Source: an uncultured Clostridia bacterium (GTDB lineage: Bacteria > Bacillota > Clostridia > Oscillospirales > Ruminococcaceae). Taken from it: a stretch of 64,000 nt of DNA. Under the pieces are notes generated by a model. The model did no database searches and was not told the origin of the DNA. It was given only the letters and a program-made list of their open reading frames with translations. The translations under genes and the position numbers were made by a program. The stretch is taken from assembly GCA_947383835.1 (NCBI GenBank), contig CANDEV010000012.1, positions 16,027-80,026 of the forward strand, in the 5' to 3' direction. Numbering within the stretch: position 1 is the first letter of the stretch; each line of letters starts with the position of its first letter. Shown here piece after piece: positions 32,562 to 41,905 of this stretch.

Positions 32562-33683
32562 ATGAAATGTGAAATTATAAAAGACCTGCTTCCCGCATAC
32601 TGCGACTGTGTGTGTTCTGTGGAAACGGCGGCGGAAATTGAGAGTCACACGCGAAATTGCGAGAGCTGCAAGAAGCTTTTGGAGGACTACCGAAGCGATG
32701 TTGAGCCGCTGAACAAGTCCGAACCCGAAAAGCCTTTCCGCAGGATAAAGCGGGGTATCTTCCGCAGCAAAGCAGCTGTTATATCGCTTATAATCCTGCT
32801 TTTAATAGTGCTGTCCGCGGTGGGATTTCTTACATACGGACAGATCGTGCGGTCGCCGTTTTACCCGAGTTTTGAAACCATAATCTCGTCCCAAAAAGCG
32901 AAAAAACTTGCAGAAAAATTCTGCGAGGGCGACATCAACTATGTTATGGAAAATATTCAAATTTATCAGACAGGAGTCGCCTTGTACACTACTGACGATG
33001 AAGTACGTGAATATTGCAGGTCTGTGCTTACGGATTTTTACGAAAAGTATTTAAAGGGCAAGAAAATGCGGCTGAAAATTGGCAATATAAGCGGCTACGA
33101 GAACTATCAGCTTGAAAACGAAACTGAGCCGATGACTGTAATAACGCTGTTTGATGGTGATACTGAAGTTTTTTCCCTTGGTCTTTATGAAATAAGCGCA
33201 GGAAAATTTTTGATGTTATGCAATGGCTGCAACACCGACGTATTAAATGAAGAAGATTACGATACTTTTAACCTTGCGTTAAATCCCACCGAGCCGAGGA
33301 CGGCTTGGGAAACGGCAATATTGAACCATTCAAAAGATCTTGATCATTTTGGAATTATTACCGAAAGCTTTGCGGACAGTCCCGAAGAAAAACGTATATT
33401 AAGCGAAAACGTTTCCGTCTTTATGGACGGTATGGAATGTGAAAAAGCGTATTATTCCGATTTCACATTTGACGCGGAAAACAGCCGCTATACGATAAAT
33501 ATTGGTTATATTTTTCGTGAAAAGTCAAGCGGCAAGCGAGTTTCCTATTACCGCACCTTTAAAATAAAATCCTCTTACGCATTCTATAAGTTTGAAATTC
33601 TTCCCGAGTTTGAGCCAGTGATATTTGACAATGGAGTAAGCGCCGAAAAGCTTGAAATGCTGGAAAACCTGTTTGTAGTCTGA
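32562..33683 (+). CDS. Anti-sigma factor with zinc-finger domain, pair 1
   Basis: 373 residues. Cytoplasmic zf-HC2-like domain (CEIIKDLLPAYCDCVCS, HTRNCESCKKLL, with the HxxxCxxC zinc motif at about residues 29-36) holds the partner sigma. One membrane helix follows (AAVISLIILLLIVLSAVGFL, about 72-91), and then a large external domain of about 280 residues with no recognised family, presumably the sensor. The ATG at 32562 has CAGGAG before it; a GTG overlapping the sigma stop is an alternative. The domain order and the DLLPxYxD motif are shared with the anti-sigma at 40298. Confidence 0.88.
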   Translation: MKCEIIKDLLPAYCDCVCSVETAAEIESHTRNCESCKKLLEDYRSDVEPLNKSEPEKPFRRIKRGIFRSKAAVISLIILLLIVLSAVGFLTYGQIVRSPFYPSFETIISSQKAKKLAEKFCEGDINYVMENIQIYQTGVALYTTDDEVREYCRSVLTDFYEKYLKGKKMRLKIGNISGYENYQLENETEPMTVITLFDGDTEVFSLGLYEISAGKFLMLCNGCNTDVLNEEDYDTFNLALNPTEPRTAWETAILNHSKDLDHFGIITESFADSPEEKRILSENVSVFMDGMECEKAYYSDFTFDAENSRYTINIGYIFREKSSGKRVSYYRTFKIKSSYAFYKFEILPEFEPVIFDNGVSAEKLEMLENLFVV

Positions 33684-33700
33684 ACAAAATAACACAAAAA

Positions 33701-33735
33701 CGCCGTTTCCCAAAATCGGGAAACGGCGTATATTT
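33701..33735. terminator. Bidirectional terminator
   Basis: CGCCGTTTCCC and GGGAAACGGCG with A/T runs on both sides; ends the anti-sigma gene (+) and tuf (-). Confidence 0.9.
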
Positions 33736-33811
33736 TTGTTTTTATATTTCCGTGTAACATTGTAATCTAATTGAACAAGTCACCAACGGAAATGGTGCAG
33801 TCTCAGCCTGC

Positions 33812-35014
33812 TTATTCGTTGATAGCTGTAACAACGCCTGAACCTACTGTACGTCCGCCCTCACGGATAGCGAAACGGAGTCCCTCCTCGATAGCGATAG
33901 GAGTGATAAGCTCAACGTCCATAGTTACGTTATCGCCGGGCATACACATTTCCTTGTCAGCAGGAAGTGAGATAACGCCTGTAACGTCTGTTGTTCTGAA
34001 ATAGAACTGAGGTCTGTAGTTGTTGAAGAAAGGAGTATGACGTCCGCCCTCTTCCTTCTTCAGAACGTAAACCTGACCCTTGAACTTAGTGTGGGGGTGA
34101 ATGGAGCCGGGCTTACAAAGAACCTGTCCTCTTTCGATATCTGTTCTCTGAACACCACGGAGGAGTGCGCCGATGTTGTCGCCTGCCTCTGCGTAGTCGA
34201 GGATCTTTCTGAACATCTCGATACCTGTAACAACGGTCTTGTCCTTCTCGTCCTTAAGACCAACGATCTCAACTTCGTCGCCTGTCTTGAGCTGACCTCT
34301 TTCAACTCTACCTGTAGCAACAGTACCACGGCCTGTGATAGTGAATACGTCCTCAACAGGCATAAGGAAGGGAAGGTCTGCCTTTCTGTCAGGAGTAGGG
34401 ATATACTCGTCAACAGCGTCCATGAGCTTCTGAATGCACTCATACTCGGGAGCGGAAGGATCCTTGGAAGCGGAATCAAGAGCCTTGAAAGCAGAACCGA
34501 TGATGATAGGTGTGTCATCGCCGGGGAACTCGTACTTGTCAAGTGTCTCGCGGATATCCATTTCAACAAGCTCAAGAAGCTCGGGGTCGTCAACCTGATC
34601 AGCCTTGTTCATGAAAACAACGATGTAGGGAACGCCAACCTGACGAGCGAGGAGCAAGTGCTCCTTAGTCTGAGCCATAGGGCCGTCTGTAGAAGCAACA
34701 ACGAGGATAGCGCCGTCCATCTGAGCAGCACCTGTGATCATGTTCTTAACATAGTCAGCGTGGCCGGGGCAGTCAACGTGAGCATAGTGACGCTTGTCAG
34801 TCTCGTACTCAACGTGAGCGGTGTTGATTGTGATACCTCTTTCTCTTTCCTCGGGAGCCTTGTCGATGTTAGCATAGTCCTCGAACTGTGCCTGACCCTT
34901 GAGGGAGAGATACTTTGTGATAGCAGCGGTAAGAGTAGTCTTGCCGTGGTCAACGTGACCGATAGTACCAATATTAACGTGGGGTTTTGTTCTTTCAAAT
35001 TTAGCCTTTGCCAT
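33812..35014 (-). CDS. tuf: Elongation factor Tu
   Basis: 400 residues, GTPase delivering aminoacyl-tRNA to the ribosome. G-motifs GHVDHGKTT, DCPGHADY and NKAD are intact, and the C-terminal barrel domains (ATGRVERGQLKTGDEVEIVG, FRTTDVTGVI) are complete. AAGGAGGA precedes the ATG. It is the last gene of the str operon, 101 bases behind fusA, and also has its own promoter in that gap. Long open frames on the opposite strand are a by-product of its codon use. Confidence 0.99.
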   Translation of the reverse strand: MAKAKFERTKPHVNIGTIGHVDHGKTTLTAAITKYLSLKGQAQFEDYANIDKAPEERERGITINTAHVEYETDKRHYAHVDCPGHADYVKNMITGAAQMDGAILVVASTDGPMAQTKEHLLLARQVGVPYIVVFMNKADQVDDPELLELVEMDIRETLDKYEFPGDDTPIIIGSAFKALDSASKDPSAPEYECIQKLMDAVDEYIPTPDRKADLPFLMPVEDVFTITGRGTVATGRVERGQLKTGDEVEIVGLKDEKDKTVVTGIEMFRKILDYAEAGDNIGALLRGVQRTDIERGQVLCKPGSIHPHTKFKGQVYVLKKEEGGRHTPFFNNYRPQFYFRTTDVTGVISLPADKEMCMPGDNVTMDVELITPIAIEEGLRFAIREGGRTVGSGVVTAINE

Positions 35015-35061
35015 TGGAATTTTCCTCCTTACAAATAATTTAACGGAAACTTACAATTTCT

Positions 35062-35090
35062 ATTTTAACAGATTTGATAAAATATTGCAA
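35062..35090 (-). promoter_or_regulatory. Internal promoter for tuf
   Basis: Minus strand: TTGCAA (35090-35085), 17 bases, TAAAAT (35067-35062), 48 bases before the tuf start, allowing extra expression beyond the operon promoter. Confidence 0.65.
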
Positions 35091-35115
35091 GTGTTTTTTT
35101 AATTTTTTTACAATT

Positions 35116-37200
35116 TTAGTCGGAATTCTTATTTCTGGAAGTCATGATCTTCTCAGCAATAGACTTCGGAACTTCGATATAGCTGTGGGGCTCCATAGTA
35201 TACTGACCGCGGCCCTGTGTCTTGGAACGGAGGTCGTTTGAGTAACCGAACATCTCGGAAAGCGGAACAAGAGCGTCAACCTGTGCGGTGCCGTTGTTTG
35301 TTTCCTGACCGAGGATCTGTCCTCTTCTGGAGTTGAGGTCGCCGATTACCGTACCCATAAAGTCATCGGGAACGATAGCCGCAACTTTCATGATAGGCTC
35401 AAGAATACAAGCGTCAGCCTTTCTCATAGCTTCCTTGAACGCCATAGAACCTGCGATCGAGAACGCCATTTCGGAGGAGTCTACCTCGTGGTAAGAACCG
35501 TCGTAAAGTGTTACCTTTACGTCCACAACCTGATAGCCTGCGAGAACGCCTGCTTTCATTGCGCCCTGGATACCCTTGTCAACGGCAGGAATGTATTCCT
35601 TGGGAATAGCGCCGCCCACAACGTTGTTGATAAACTCGTAACCCTTGCCGGACTCGTTAGGCTCAACCTTGATCTTAACATGACCGTACTGACCTTTACC
35701 GCCGGACTGACGTGCGTACTTGTGATCAACGTCAGCAAGCTTCTTAATGGTCTCTTTATAAGCAACCTGAGGTGCGCCGACATTAGCCTCGACCTTGAAC
35801 TCACGGAGGAGACGGTCTACGATAATATCAAGGTGCAGCTCGCCCATACCTGCGATAATGGTCTGACCTGTTTCCTCGTCTGTCCATGTTCTGAATGTGG
35901 GGTCTTCCTCGGCAAGCTTCGCAAGACCGATACCCATTTTTTCCTGACCGGCCTTAGTTTTAGGCTCGATAGCGAGCTGGATAACAGGCTCGGGGAATTC
36001 CATAGACTCGAGAATAACGGGAGCCTTGGGGTCGCAGAGAGTGTCGCCCGTAGTTGTATTCTTCAAACCAACGCAAGCAGCGATATCACCTGCATAACAG
36101 GTCTCGATATCCTTTCTGTGGTTGGAGTGCATCTGAAGAATACGTCCCATTCTTTCGTTGTTGTCCTTAGTAGCGTTAAGGACTGTCGCACCCGCGTCAA
36201 CAGTACCCGAATAAACTCTGAAGTAGCAAAGCTTACCAACAAACGGGTCGGTTGCGATCTTGAATGCAAGAGCCGCAAAAGGCTCGTTGTCGGAAGAAGG
36301 TCTTTCCTCCTCCTCGCCTGTATCGGGGTTCACGCCCTTGATGTGCGGTACGTCGATAGGCGACGGCATATAGTCAACGATAGCGTCAAGGAGCTTCTGA
36401 ACGCCCTTGTTCTTATAAGAAGTACCGCAGGTAACTGGAACCATTTCGTTAGCAATGGTAGCCTTTCTGATACACTTCTTGATCTCGTCGATAGTCAGCT
36501 CTTCGCCGCCCAAATATTTTTCCATGATCTCGTCGTCCTGCTCGGCAACAGCCTCCAGGAGCTTTTCATGGTATTCGTTTGCCTTGTCAGCCATATCTGC
36601 GGGAATATCTTCCACACGGATATCTTTTCCAAGGTCGTCGTAATAAACATACGCTTTCATTTCAACCAGGTCAATGATGCCCTTAAAGCTGTCCTCGCTG
36701 CCGATAGGGAGCTGAATTGGAACAGCGTTACATTTAAGTCTGTCAAGCATCATGTCAACAACATGGTAGAAATCGGCACCCATAATGTCCATCTTATTTA
36801 CATAAGCCATACGGGGAACCATATAGTTGTTAGCCTGTCTCCAAACGGTTTCGGATTGAGGCTCAACACCGCCCTTTGCACAGAAAACAGTTACAGAACC
36901 GTCAAGAACTCTGAGTGAACGCTCAACCTCTACTGTAAAGTCAACGTGGCCGGGAGTGTCAATAATATTGATCCTATGACCCGCCCAGTGCGCTGTGGTA
37001 GCAGCGGAGGTAATTGTAATACCTCTTTCCTGCTCCTGCGCCATCCAGTCCATTGTTGCAGAACCCTCGTGAGTTTCTCCTATCTTATGGTTTACACCTG
37101 TATAGAAAAGGATACGCTCCGTAGTGGTTGTTTTACCTGCGTCAATGTGAGCCATTATACCAATATTTCTGGTTTGTTCAAGTGAACAATCTCTTGGCAT
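35116..37200 (-). CDS. fusA: Elongation factor G
   Basis: 694 residues, the translocation GTPase. It begins MPRDCSLEQTRNIGIMAHID; G-motifs are AHIDAGKTT, DTPGHVDF and NKMD, followed by domains II-V with the usual YAKATYGQ-like region here reading SGGKGQYGHVKIKVEP. The ATG at 37200 has TGGAGG nine bases before it; five upstream codons are not needed. Third gene of the str operon. Confidence 0.99.
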   Translation of the reverse strand: MPRDCSLEQTRNIGIMAHIDAGKTTTTERILFYTGVNHKIGETHEGSATMDWMAQEQERGITITSAATTAHWAGHRINIIDTPGHVDFTVEVERSLRVLDGSVTVFCAKGGVEPQSETVWRQANNYMVPRMAYVNKMDIMGADFYHVVDMMLDRLKCNAVPIQLPIGSEDSFKGIIDLVEMKAYVYYDDLGKDIRVEDIPADMADKANEYHEKLLEAVAEQDDEIMEKYLGGEELTIDEIKKCIRKATIANEMVPVTCGTSYKNKGVQKLLDAIVDYMPSPIDVPHIKGVNPDTGEEEERPSSDNEPFAALAFKIATDPFVGKLCYFRVYSGTVDAGATVLNATKDNNERMGRILQMHSNHRKDIETCYAGDIAACVGLKNTTTGDTLCDPKAPVILESMEFPEPVIQLAIEPKTKAGQEKMGIGLAKLAEEDPTFRTWTDEETGQTIIAGMGELHLDIIVDRLLREFKVEANVGAPQVAYKETIKKLADVDHKYARQSGGKGQYGHVKIKVEPNESGKGYEFINNVVGGAIPKEYIPAVDKGIQGAMKAGVLAGYQVVDVKVTLYDGSYHEVDSSEMAFSIAGSMAFKEAMRKADACILEPIMKVAAIVPDDFMGTVIGDLNSRRGQILGQETNNGTAQVDALVPLSEMFGYSNDLRSKTQGRGQYTMEPHSYIEVPKSIAEKIMTSRNKNSD

Positions 37201-37264
37201 AATATTTTCCTCCATTTTTTAAGTCCCCAAAGGGAACTGTCACGCTGCATTACCGACAGTGATC

Positions 37265-37735
37265 TTACCAACGGTAATGTGCGAAAGCCTTGTTAGCCTC
37301 AGCCATCTTGTGAGTATCCTCACGCTTTTTGCAAGCGCCGCCGAGACCGTTTGTAGCGTCGATGATTTCAGCAGCAAGTCTTTCCTTCATGGTTCTTTCG
37401 TTTCTTGCTCTGGAATAAGTGGTAAGCCATCTCAGACCGAGAGTCTGCTTTCTTTCGGGTCTTACCTCCATAGGAACCTGATATGTGGAACCGCCCACAC
37501 GTCTTGCCTTTACTTCAAGCAGCGGCATGATATTTTCAAGAGCCTGCTCGAACACTTCAAGAGCGTCCTTGCCTGTTTTTTCAGCAACGATTTCAAATGC
37601 GTCGTATACTATCTTCTGGGCAACACCCTTCTTACCGTCAAGCATAATGTTGTTGATAAGACGTGTTACCACCTCTGAATTGTAAACAGGGTCGCACAAA
37701 ACCTCGCGTTTTGCAATATTACCTCTTCTTGGCAC
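37265..37735 (-). CDS. rpsG: 30S ribosomal protein S7
   Basis: 156 residues, exactly the usual length when started at the GTG at 37735 (VPRRGNIAKREVLCDP, the initiator read as Met). AAGGAGGGA lies eight bases before this GTG. S7 nucleates assembly of the 30S head. The open frame reaches 24 codons further upstream, but none of that part belongs to S7. A rare-type start codon in an otherwise highly expressed gene. Confidence 0.97.
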   Translation of the reverse strand: MPRRGNIAKREVLCDPVYNSEVVTRLINNIMLDGKKGVAQKIVYDAFEIVAEKTGKDALEVFEQALENIMPLLEVKARRVGGSTYQVPMEVRPERKQTLGLRWLTTYSRARNERTMKERLAAEIIDATNGLGGACKKREDTHKMAEANKAFAHYRW

Positions 37736-38006
37736 AATTCTTCCCTCCTTCATATAAATGCTATCATAGGTACTCGTTTTACCTGTTTCGTATTGAAACA
37801 GGAACACGCATTAAACCAATGCAGAGGCGTTCATATATAATAAATGAAACACTCCGCAAAGGCTGAGCCTTTACCCTTATCGGCATACTTTGTCAATAAT
37901 TGTAAAATACTCCCATGGGTAACAATAACTGCGTATCGTTACCTGCCCGTTCAAAATGCGGTTTTCATTGAGTCTACAATTTTCTTAGGACATTTCGGCA
38001 GTAAAA

Positions 38007-38432
38007 TTACTTAGCCGCGCCTGCCTTAGGCTTCTTAGCGCCGTACTTGGAACGAGCCTGATTTCTCTTGGCAACGCCCTGTGCGTCCAGCGTACCTCTG
38101 ATGATGTGATAACGCACACCGGGGAGGTCCTTAACACGTCCGCCTCTGATAAGAACAACGGAGTGCTCCTGAAGGTTATGACCGATACCGGGGATATAAG
38201 CCGTAACTTCAGTACCGTTTGTAAGTCTTACTCTGGCAATTTTTCTCATAGCGGAGTTAGGCTTTTTAGGTGTAGCTGTTCTTACAGCGGTGCAAACGCC
38301 TCTCTTCTGGGGAGAGCTCTGGTCGATAGCGATCTTTTTCTTGGCATTGTAGCCCTTCTGGAGAGCGGGAGCCGTAGATTTCTTTTCGAGAACAGTTCTT
38401 CCCTTGCGAACTAACTGGTTAAAGGTTGGCAT
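38007..38432 (-). CDS. rpsL: 30S ribosomal protein S12
   Basis: 141 residues, decoding-centre protein. It starts MPTFNQLVRKGR and contains the conserved KKPNSAMRK and PGVRYHIIRG loops that carry streptomycin-resistance positions; the lysine in TPKKPNSA is the sensitive form. First gene of the str operon; its promoter is about 65 bases upstream. The 271-base gap to rpsG has no gene. Confidence 0.99.
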   Translation of the reverse strand: MPTFNQLVRKGRTVLEKKSTAPALQKGYNAKKKIAIDQSSPQKRGVCTAVRTATPKKPNSAMRKIARVRLTNGTEVTAYIPGIGHNLQEHSVVLIRGGRVKDLPGVRYHIIRGTLDAQGVAKRNQARSKYGAKKPKAGAAK

Positions 38433-38496
38433 AGTATTTCTCCTTTCTTCAAAAATTTATGGTCAAACGTCTTTTCAGACATCAACACACCTAAAT

Positions 38497-38525
38497 ATTA
38501 TACACGCAAAAAAACTGTTTGTCAA
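38497..38525 (-). promoter_or_regulatory. Promoter of the str operon
   Basis: Minus strand: TTGACA (38525-38520), a 17-base spacer and TATAAT (38502-38497): perfect consensus, as expected for ribosomal protein genes. Confidence 0.9.
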
Positions 38526-38613
38526 GCATTTTGAACAAATTTCCCCGTAAAATTTCTATATAGGGCAAAATTTGTATCATATGTATGACAAACAGTAAAA
38601 ACCGCGGCGGATT

Positions 38614-39471
38614 TTATTTATTTGTTATATCGTTGTACTCGCTGTCGATCTCCTTCATGCGTGCCTTTGACTCCACCCTTACCCTGGCGGACTCTCTTGT
38701 CGCCTTAATAACGCCGATAAACTCCGGCAGCTTTCCGAAAAACGTAAACATTATCATTTTTACTGTAGGTGCAAGAAATAACACCGCAGGAATTATGTAG
38801 AGGAACGAACCTTCTCCCTCAGTAAAAATTCCAATTATGCAGGCTATCTCAATAAATCCGAGAATTGCTGTTACAACTATTAGGAGCAGCACCAGCAGAA
38901 ACATTCCCACCGTTGCAAAGCCGCCGAATATCTGTGAACCTATCGAATTTGAATGAGCGGTCTTGCATCTGCCGTATTCGTCCCGAAGCTCGAAAACGTG
39001 CTGCTGATGATAATATTTTTTATCCCATTTTTCGTAAATTTCCGTGATCCTTTTTCTGTCGGAGTCATTTGCGACCTTTACGGCATAATCGAAATATTCC
39101 GCCGCAATATTTCTTATATTCTCGTGATAATCGGTCTCAACAGGCATAATTGCAAAATCGCTTGTTATAGCTCTTATCATGCCCCACCAGCCGCGGTAGT
39201 CGTCGGGATATTTTTCGGAAAGCTCCTTACAGCTGTCGTAAGCCTGCTGGTAGTTGCCTATATTAACAAGAGTTTCTCCGTTTTTTGCAAGGTCCTCGGC
39301 GGAAAGTATACCCTCCACGGAAACTCGTCCGCTTATTTCGACCTTGTATTTCTGCACGGCGTCCTGCACAAGTATCTGCGAGCCGCAGTACATACAGAAG
39401 CCCTTTTCCATATTTTCGTCCAATTCAAGCTTAGCCCCGCAGTTAGGACACATCGCGGAAACAAGTTTCAT
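38614..39471 (-). CDS. Zinc-ribbon membrane protein
   Basis: 285 residues, unknown role. An N-terminal zinc ribbon (CPNCGAKLELDENMEKGFCMYCG, cysteine pairs at about 8/11 and 27/30) is followed by a helical part with TPR-like character (NYQQAYDSCKELSEKYPDDY) and two hydrophobic segments (FGGFATVGMFLLVLLLIVVTAI and SFLYIIPAVLFLAPTVKMIM), then a charged C-terminal helix. The ATG at 39471 has GGGGAGAA before it. Similar zinc-ribbon/TPR proteins are common in Clostridia without assigned function. It has a consensus promoter and is monocistronic. Confidence 0.75.
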   Translation of the reverse strand: MKLVSAMCPNCGAKLELDENMEKGFCMYCGSQILVQDAVQKYKVEISGRVSVEGILSAEDLAKNGETLVNIGNYQQAYDSCKELSEKYPDDYRGWWGMIRAITSDFAIMPVETDYHENIRNIAAEYFDYAVKVANDSDRKRITEIYEKWDKKYYHQQHVFELRDEYGRCKTAHSNSIGSQIFGGFATVGMFLLVLLLIVVTAILGFIEIACIIGIFTEGEGSFLYIIPAVLFLAPTVKMIMFTFFGKLPEFIGVIKATRESARVRVESKARMKEIDSEYNDITNK

Positions 39472-39506
39472 TACAATTCTCCCCAATACAACAAAATATA
39501 TACATA

Positions 39507-39535
39507 ATTATACACTTTTTGCGGCACGTTGTCAA
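39507..39535 (-). promoter_or_regulatory. Promoter of the zinc-ribbon membrane protein gene
   Basis: Minus strand: TTGACA (39535-39530), 17 bases, TATAAT (39512-39507). The remainder of the 39472-39819 gap is AT-rich; a TAAGCATA...TGTGCTTA hairpin followed by seven T lies at about 39642-39682. Confidence 0.8.
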
Positions 39536-39819
39536 GCGGAAAATACCTTGCGGCACACGTTTGCTGAAAAAGTAAAAAACAGTTGAGAGAAAGGCAAAAA
39601 TCTGATAGAATAAAGTAAGGAGTTTTATCGTTTGATGCCTAAGCATATTTATGTTATCCGTTAAAGTGTGCTTATTTTTTTGAACGGTGTCCCGCTTAGT
39701 TTACAGTAATTTTAATAAATGTTAATAAATTTTATGTAACGTTTTGCCGATAAAAAAGTTTAATAAATAGAACGGTGAGAAATGCTGCAGCAAATTGACC
39801 GTGCGGAGGTGATAGGCGT

Positions 39820-40293
39820 TTGAAGCTTGATGAAACATACAGAAAATATGCGGATACGGTCATGAAGTACCTTGTTGGACTGTGCGGCGACCCCGTACTT
39901 GCGGAGGAGCTTACCCAGGAGACGTTTTTTCGTGCGGTAAAGCACGCGGACAGCTTCGACGGCAGCGTTAAGGTCACGACTTGGCTGTGCAGCATTGCGA
40001 AAAATGCCTATTTTACCCATTTGAAAAAGCAGAGCAGATACACCGATATTGAGGGAGAGGAGCCGTCCTACGAGGCGGATTTGCTTGACAGGGAGAACTG
40101 CCGCGAAATATACAAGGCTGTCCACCGACTTGAGGAACCGTATCGGGAGATCGTTCTGCTGCGTATTCACACGGACATGAGCTTTGCGGAGATAGGCGAG
40201 ATTTTTGATAAGTCCGAAAGCTGGGCGAGGGTGACTTTTTATAGGGGAAAGGAAAAGCTTAAGAAAATTTTGGATATAGAAAGTGAGGAATGA
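39820..40293 (+). CDS. ECF-type sigma factor, pair 2
   Basis: 157 residues, paralogous to the sigma at 32059 (AEELTQETFFRAVKHADSF in region 2; YREIVLLRIHTDMSFAEIGE in region 4). The start is a TTG at 39820: GGAGGTGATAGGCG lies just before it, the product begins MKLDETYRKYADTV as relatives do, and the next ATG is inside region 2. The weak start would keep sigma levels low. TGTAAC at about 39734 resembles the -35 box of pair 1, but no CGTA follows at the right distance. The anti-sigma gene begins five bases after the stop. Confidence 0.9.
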   Translation: MKLDETYRKYADTVMKYLVGLCGDPVLAEELTQETFFRAVKHADSFDGSVKVTTWLCSIAKNAYFTHLKKQSRYTDIEGEEPSYEADLLDRENCREIYKAVHRLEEPYREIVLLRIHTDMSFAEIGEIFDKSESWARVTFYRGKEKLKKILDIESEE

Positions 40294-40297
40294 TTTT

Positions 40298-41806
40298 ATG
40301 GACGTTACCTGCAATGTTATTGAAGACCTGCTCCCAATTTACGCGGACGGGATATGCTCCGAGGACACGAAAACAATTATCGAGCACCACACGGCAGTTT
40401 GTCCCGAATGCAGGGAGAAGCTTGAAGCAATGACTTCGGCGCTTGAAAAAAACGAGAAAAAGGGGAAGGTTGACAATCCTTTTAAAAAGGTGAAATGGCA
40501 TTATTTTAGACTTGCGGCGGTTACGCTGTTGATTTGTGGGTTGGTTATCGCTCCGCTGACGGCGGTGTGGTATCTGTCTACAAACGCATATTTTGACAAA
40601 GGTTACACTTGGTCGTCCCTCAGTATGGATATAAAGCTGCACGGTATTGCGAATTTGCTGAAACGAGGAAAGTACAGAGAATTTATGGATGAAATCGAGC
40701 TTTATTACATCAGTGAACAGTATACTTCCGAGGAGATAAATATGTACAAGGACTTGTTCGCCGAGGATATGGAGAATTATTTTTCGCAGCACAAAATAAG
40801 AACCATATTGACAGGCGTTGAGGGCGGCGAGTGCGACGACGGCAGCCTGACTATTGTAGTGGACGGCGCAGAGCCTGTTTCAATCGGCTTTACCTTGTAC
40901 GACAACGAGCGGCTTATGTACACAACGCTTAATGAGTACACTTATTACAATACGGAACTTCCGCAGATGCAGCTTCCAAATAAAGAGCATTTAAAAGATT
41001 ATTTTGATTATATGAAAATGGAGGACGAGGAAACGCTTGACGCCGCCGTTATGTATCTTCAGACCTATAACAATAACAAGGATTTTTGCTATGATTACGG
41101 AAGCCATATGAAAAATGTCAAGGATAAATTTATTAAAATGCTTGATAAGTACACATATGTCGGTTGCGAGACAGGAGAGATAACCTATAATCGAGACTAT
41201 GCTCTCCATGTACATGAATTTGATTGTCTGCTCAGATATTATTCACAGAAAGCGATAATTACTATGGCTGACAAAAGCGGAGAGGAGTTTACGGTAAGCT
41301 GTGAAGTTGCCGTTAATACAGAAAGCTACCCGTTACAAGTGCTGCTGGCGGTTTACAACATTGTTTACTCCGATAATACTCCAGATGATTTTAAAGAAAT
41401 GTTTGAGGATATTTTCATAGCTCGGAAAAAATCGGGTATGTCGCTGAATAACGGTAAATTCTACCTTAACGGAGATACTGACAGCTGTTATTATCAGGTG
41501 GAAAACGGCAAAATAAAGTTTATTATGGAAAATGAAGAGCAAATGCGGGAGTTCTACCGCGTACAGTGCGAGGCTGACTCAAGCTTTGAGAAATTTTTTG
41601 ATTTTGAGGAATGGTGCGAACGTTATGAGGAGGACTGGCAGAATGCTATCCCGTATATTGTTCACATTGATTTGGGAGGAATACCAAGGGTAGCTTGGAA
41701 GGTCATTTATACAAGAAGCGGCGATATTGGGGCATATATAAGCTCCGACTACATCGACGAAAACAATTTTGAAAGCAATAATTGCCGTTTCACAAGAGTT
41801 GAGTAA
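40298..41806 (+). CDS. Anti-sigma factor with zinc-finger domain, pair 2
   Basis: 502 residues. N-terminal zf-HC2-like domain (CNVIEDLLPIYADGICSED, EHHTAVCPECREKL), a single membrane helix (AAVTLLICGLVIAPLTAVWY, about 69-88) and an external domain of about 400 residues, longer than that of pair 1 and with no recognised family. The ATG at 40298 is preceded by GAGGAA; a GTG five codons upstream overlaps the sigma stop and is the alternative. Same architecture as the anti-sigma at 32562, but the external parts are only loosely similar, so the two systems probably sense different signals. Confidence 0.88.
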   Translation: MDVTCNVIEDLLPIYADGICSEDTKTIIEHHTAVCPECREKLEAMTSALEKNEKKGKVDNPFKKVKWHYFRLAAVTLLICGLVIAPLTAVWYLSTNAYFDKGYTWSSLSMDIKLHGIANLLKRGKYREFMDEIELYYISEQYTSEEINMYKDLFAEDMENYFSQHKIRTILTGVEGGECDDGSLTIVVDGAEPVSIGFTLYDNERLMYTTLNEYTYYNTELPQMQLPNKEHLKDYFDYMKMEDEETLDAAVMYLQTYNNNKDFCYDYGSHMKNVKDKFIKMLDKYTYVGCETGEITYNRDYALHVHEFDCLLRYYSQKAIITMADKSGEEFTVSCEVAVNTESYPLQVLLAVYNIVYSDNTPDDFKEMFEDIFIARKKSGMSLNNGKFYLNGDTDSCYYQVENGKIKFIMENEEQMREFYRVQCEADSSFEKFFDFEEWCERYEEDWQNAIPYIVHIDLGGIPRVAWKVIYTRSGDIGAYISSDYIDENNFESNNCRFTRVE

Positions 41807-41827
41807 CAAGACATTTTCTCCTGACAA

Positions 41828-41865
41828 AAAGAGGATAGAGCCGCATACTCTATCCTCTTTATTTT
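41828..41865. terminator. Bidirectional terminator
   Basis: AAAGAGGATAGAG pairs with CTCTATCCTCTTT, with T-rich sequence behind and A-rich sequence before; it lies between convergent genes. Confidence 0.9.
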
Positions 41866-41905
41866 GTGCATACACTGTCGGCAATACACGCCGCTGCGGA
41901 ATGTC

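Noticed and set aside
35488..36918. A 476-codon open frame on the plus strand opposite fusA (and similar ones opposite tuf at 34037-35038 and opposite hydB at 55910-57052)
   Set aside because: They lie fully antisense to certain, highly expressed genes with strong codon bias, have no ribosome binding sites and no recognisable product.
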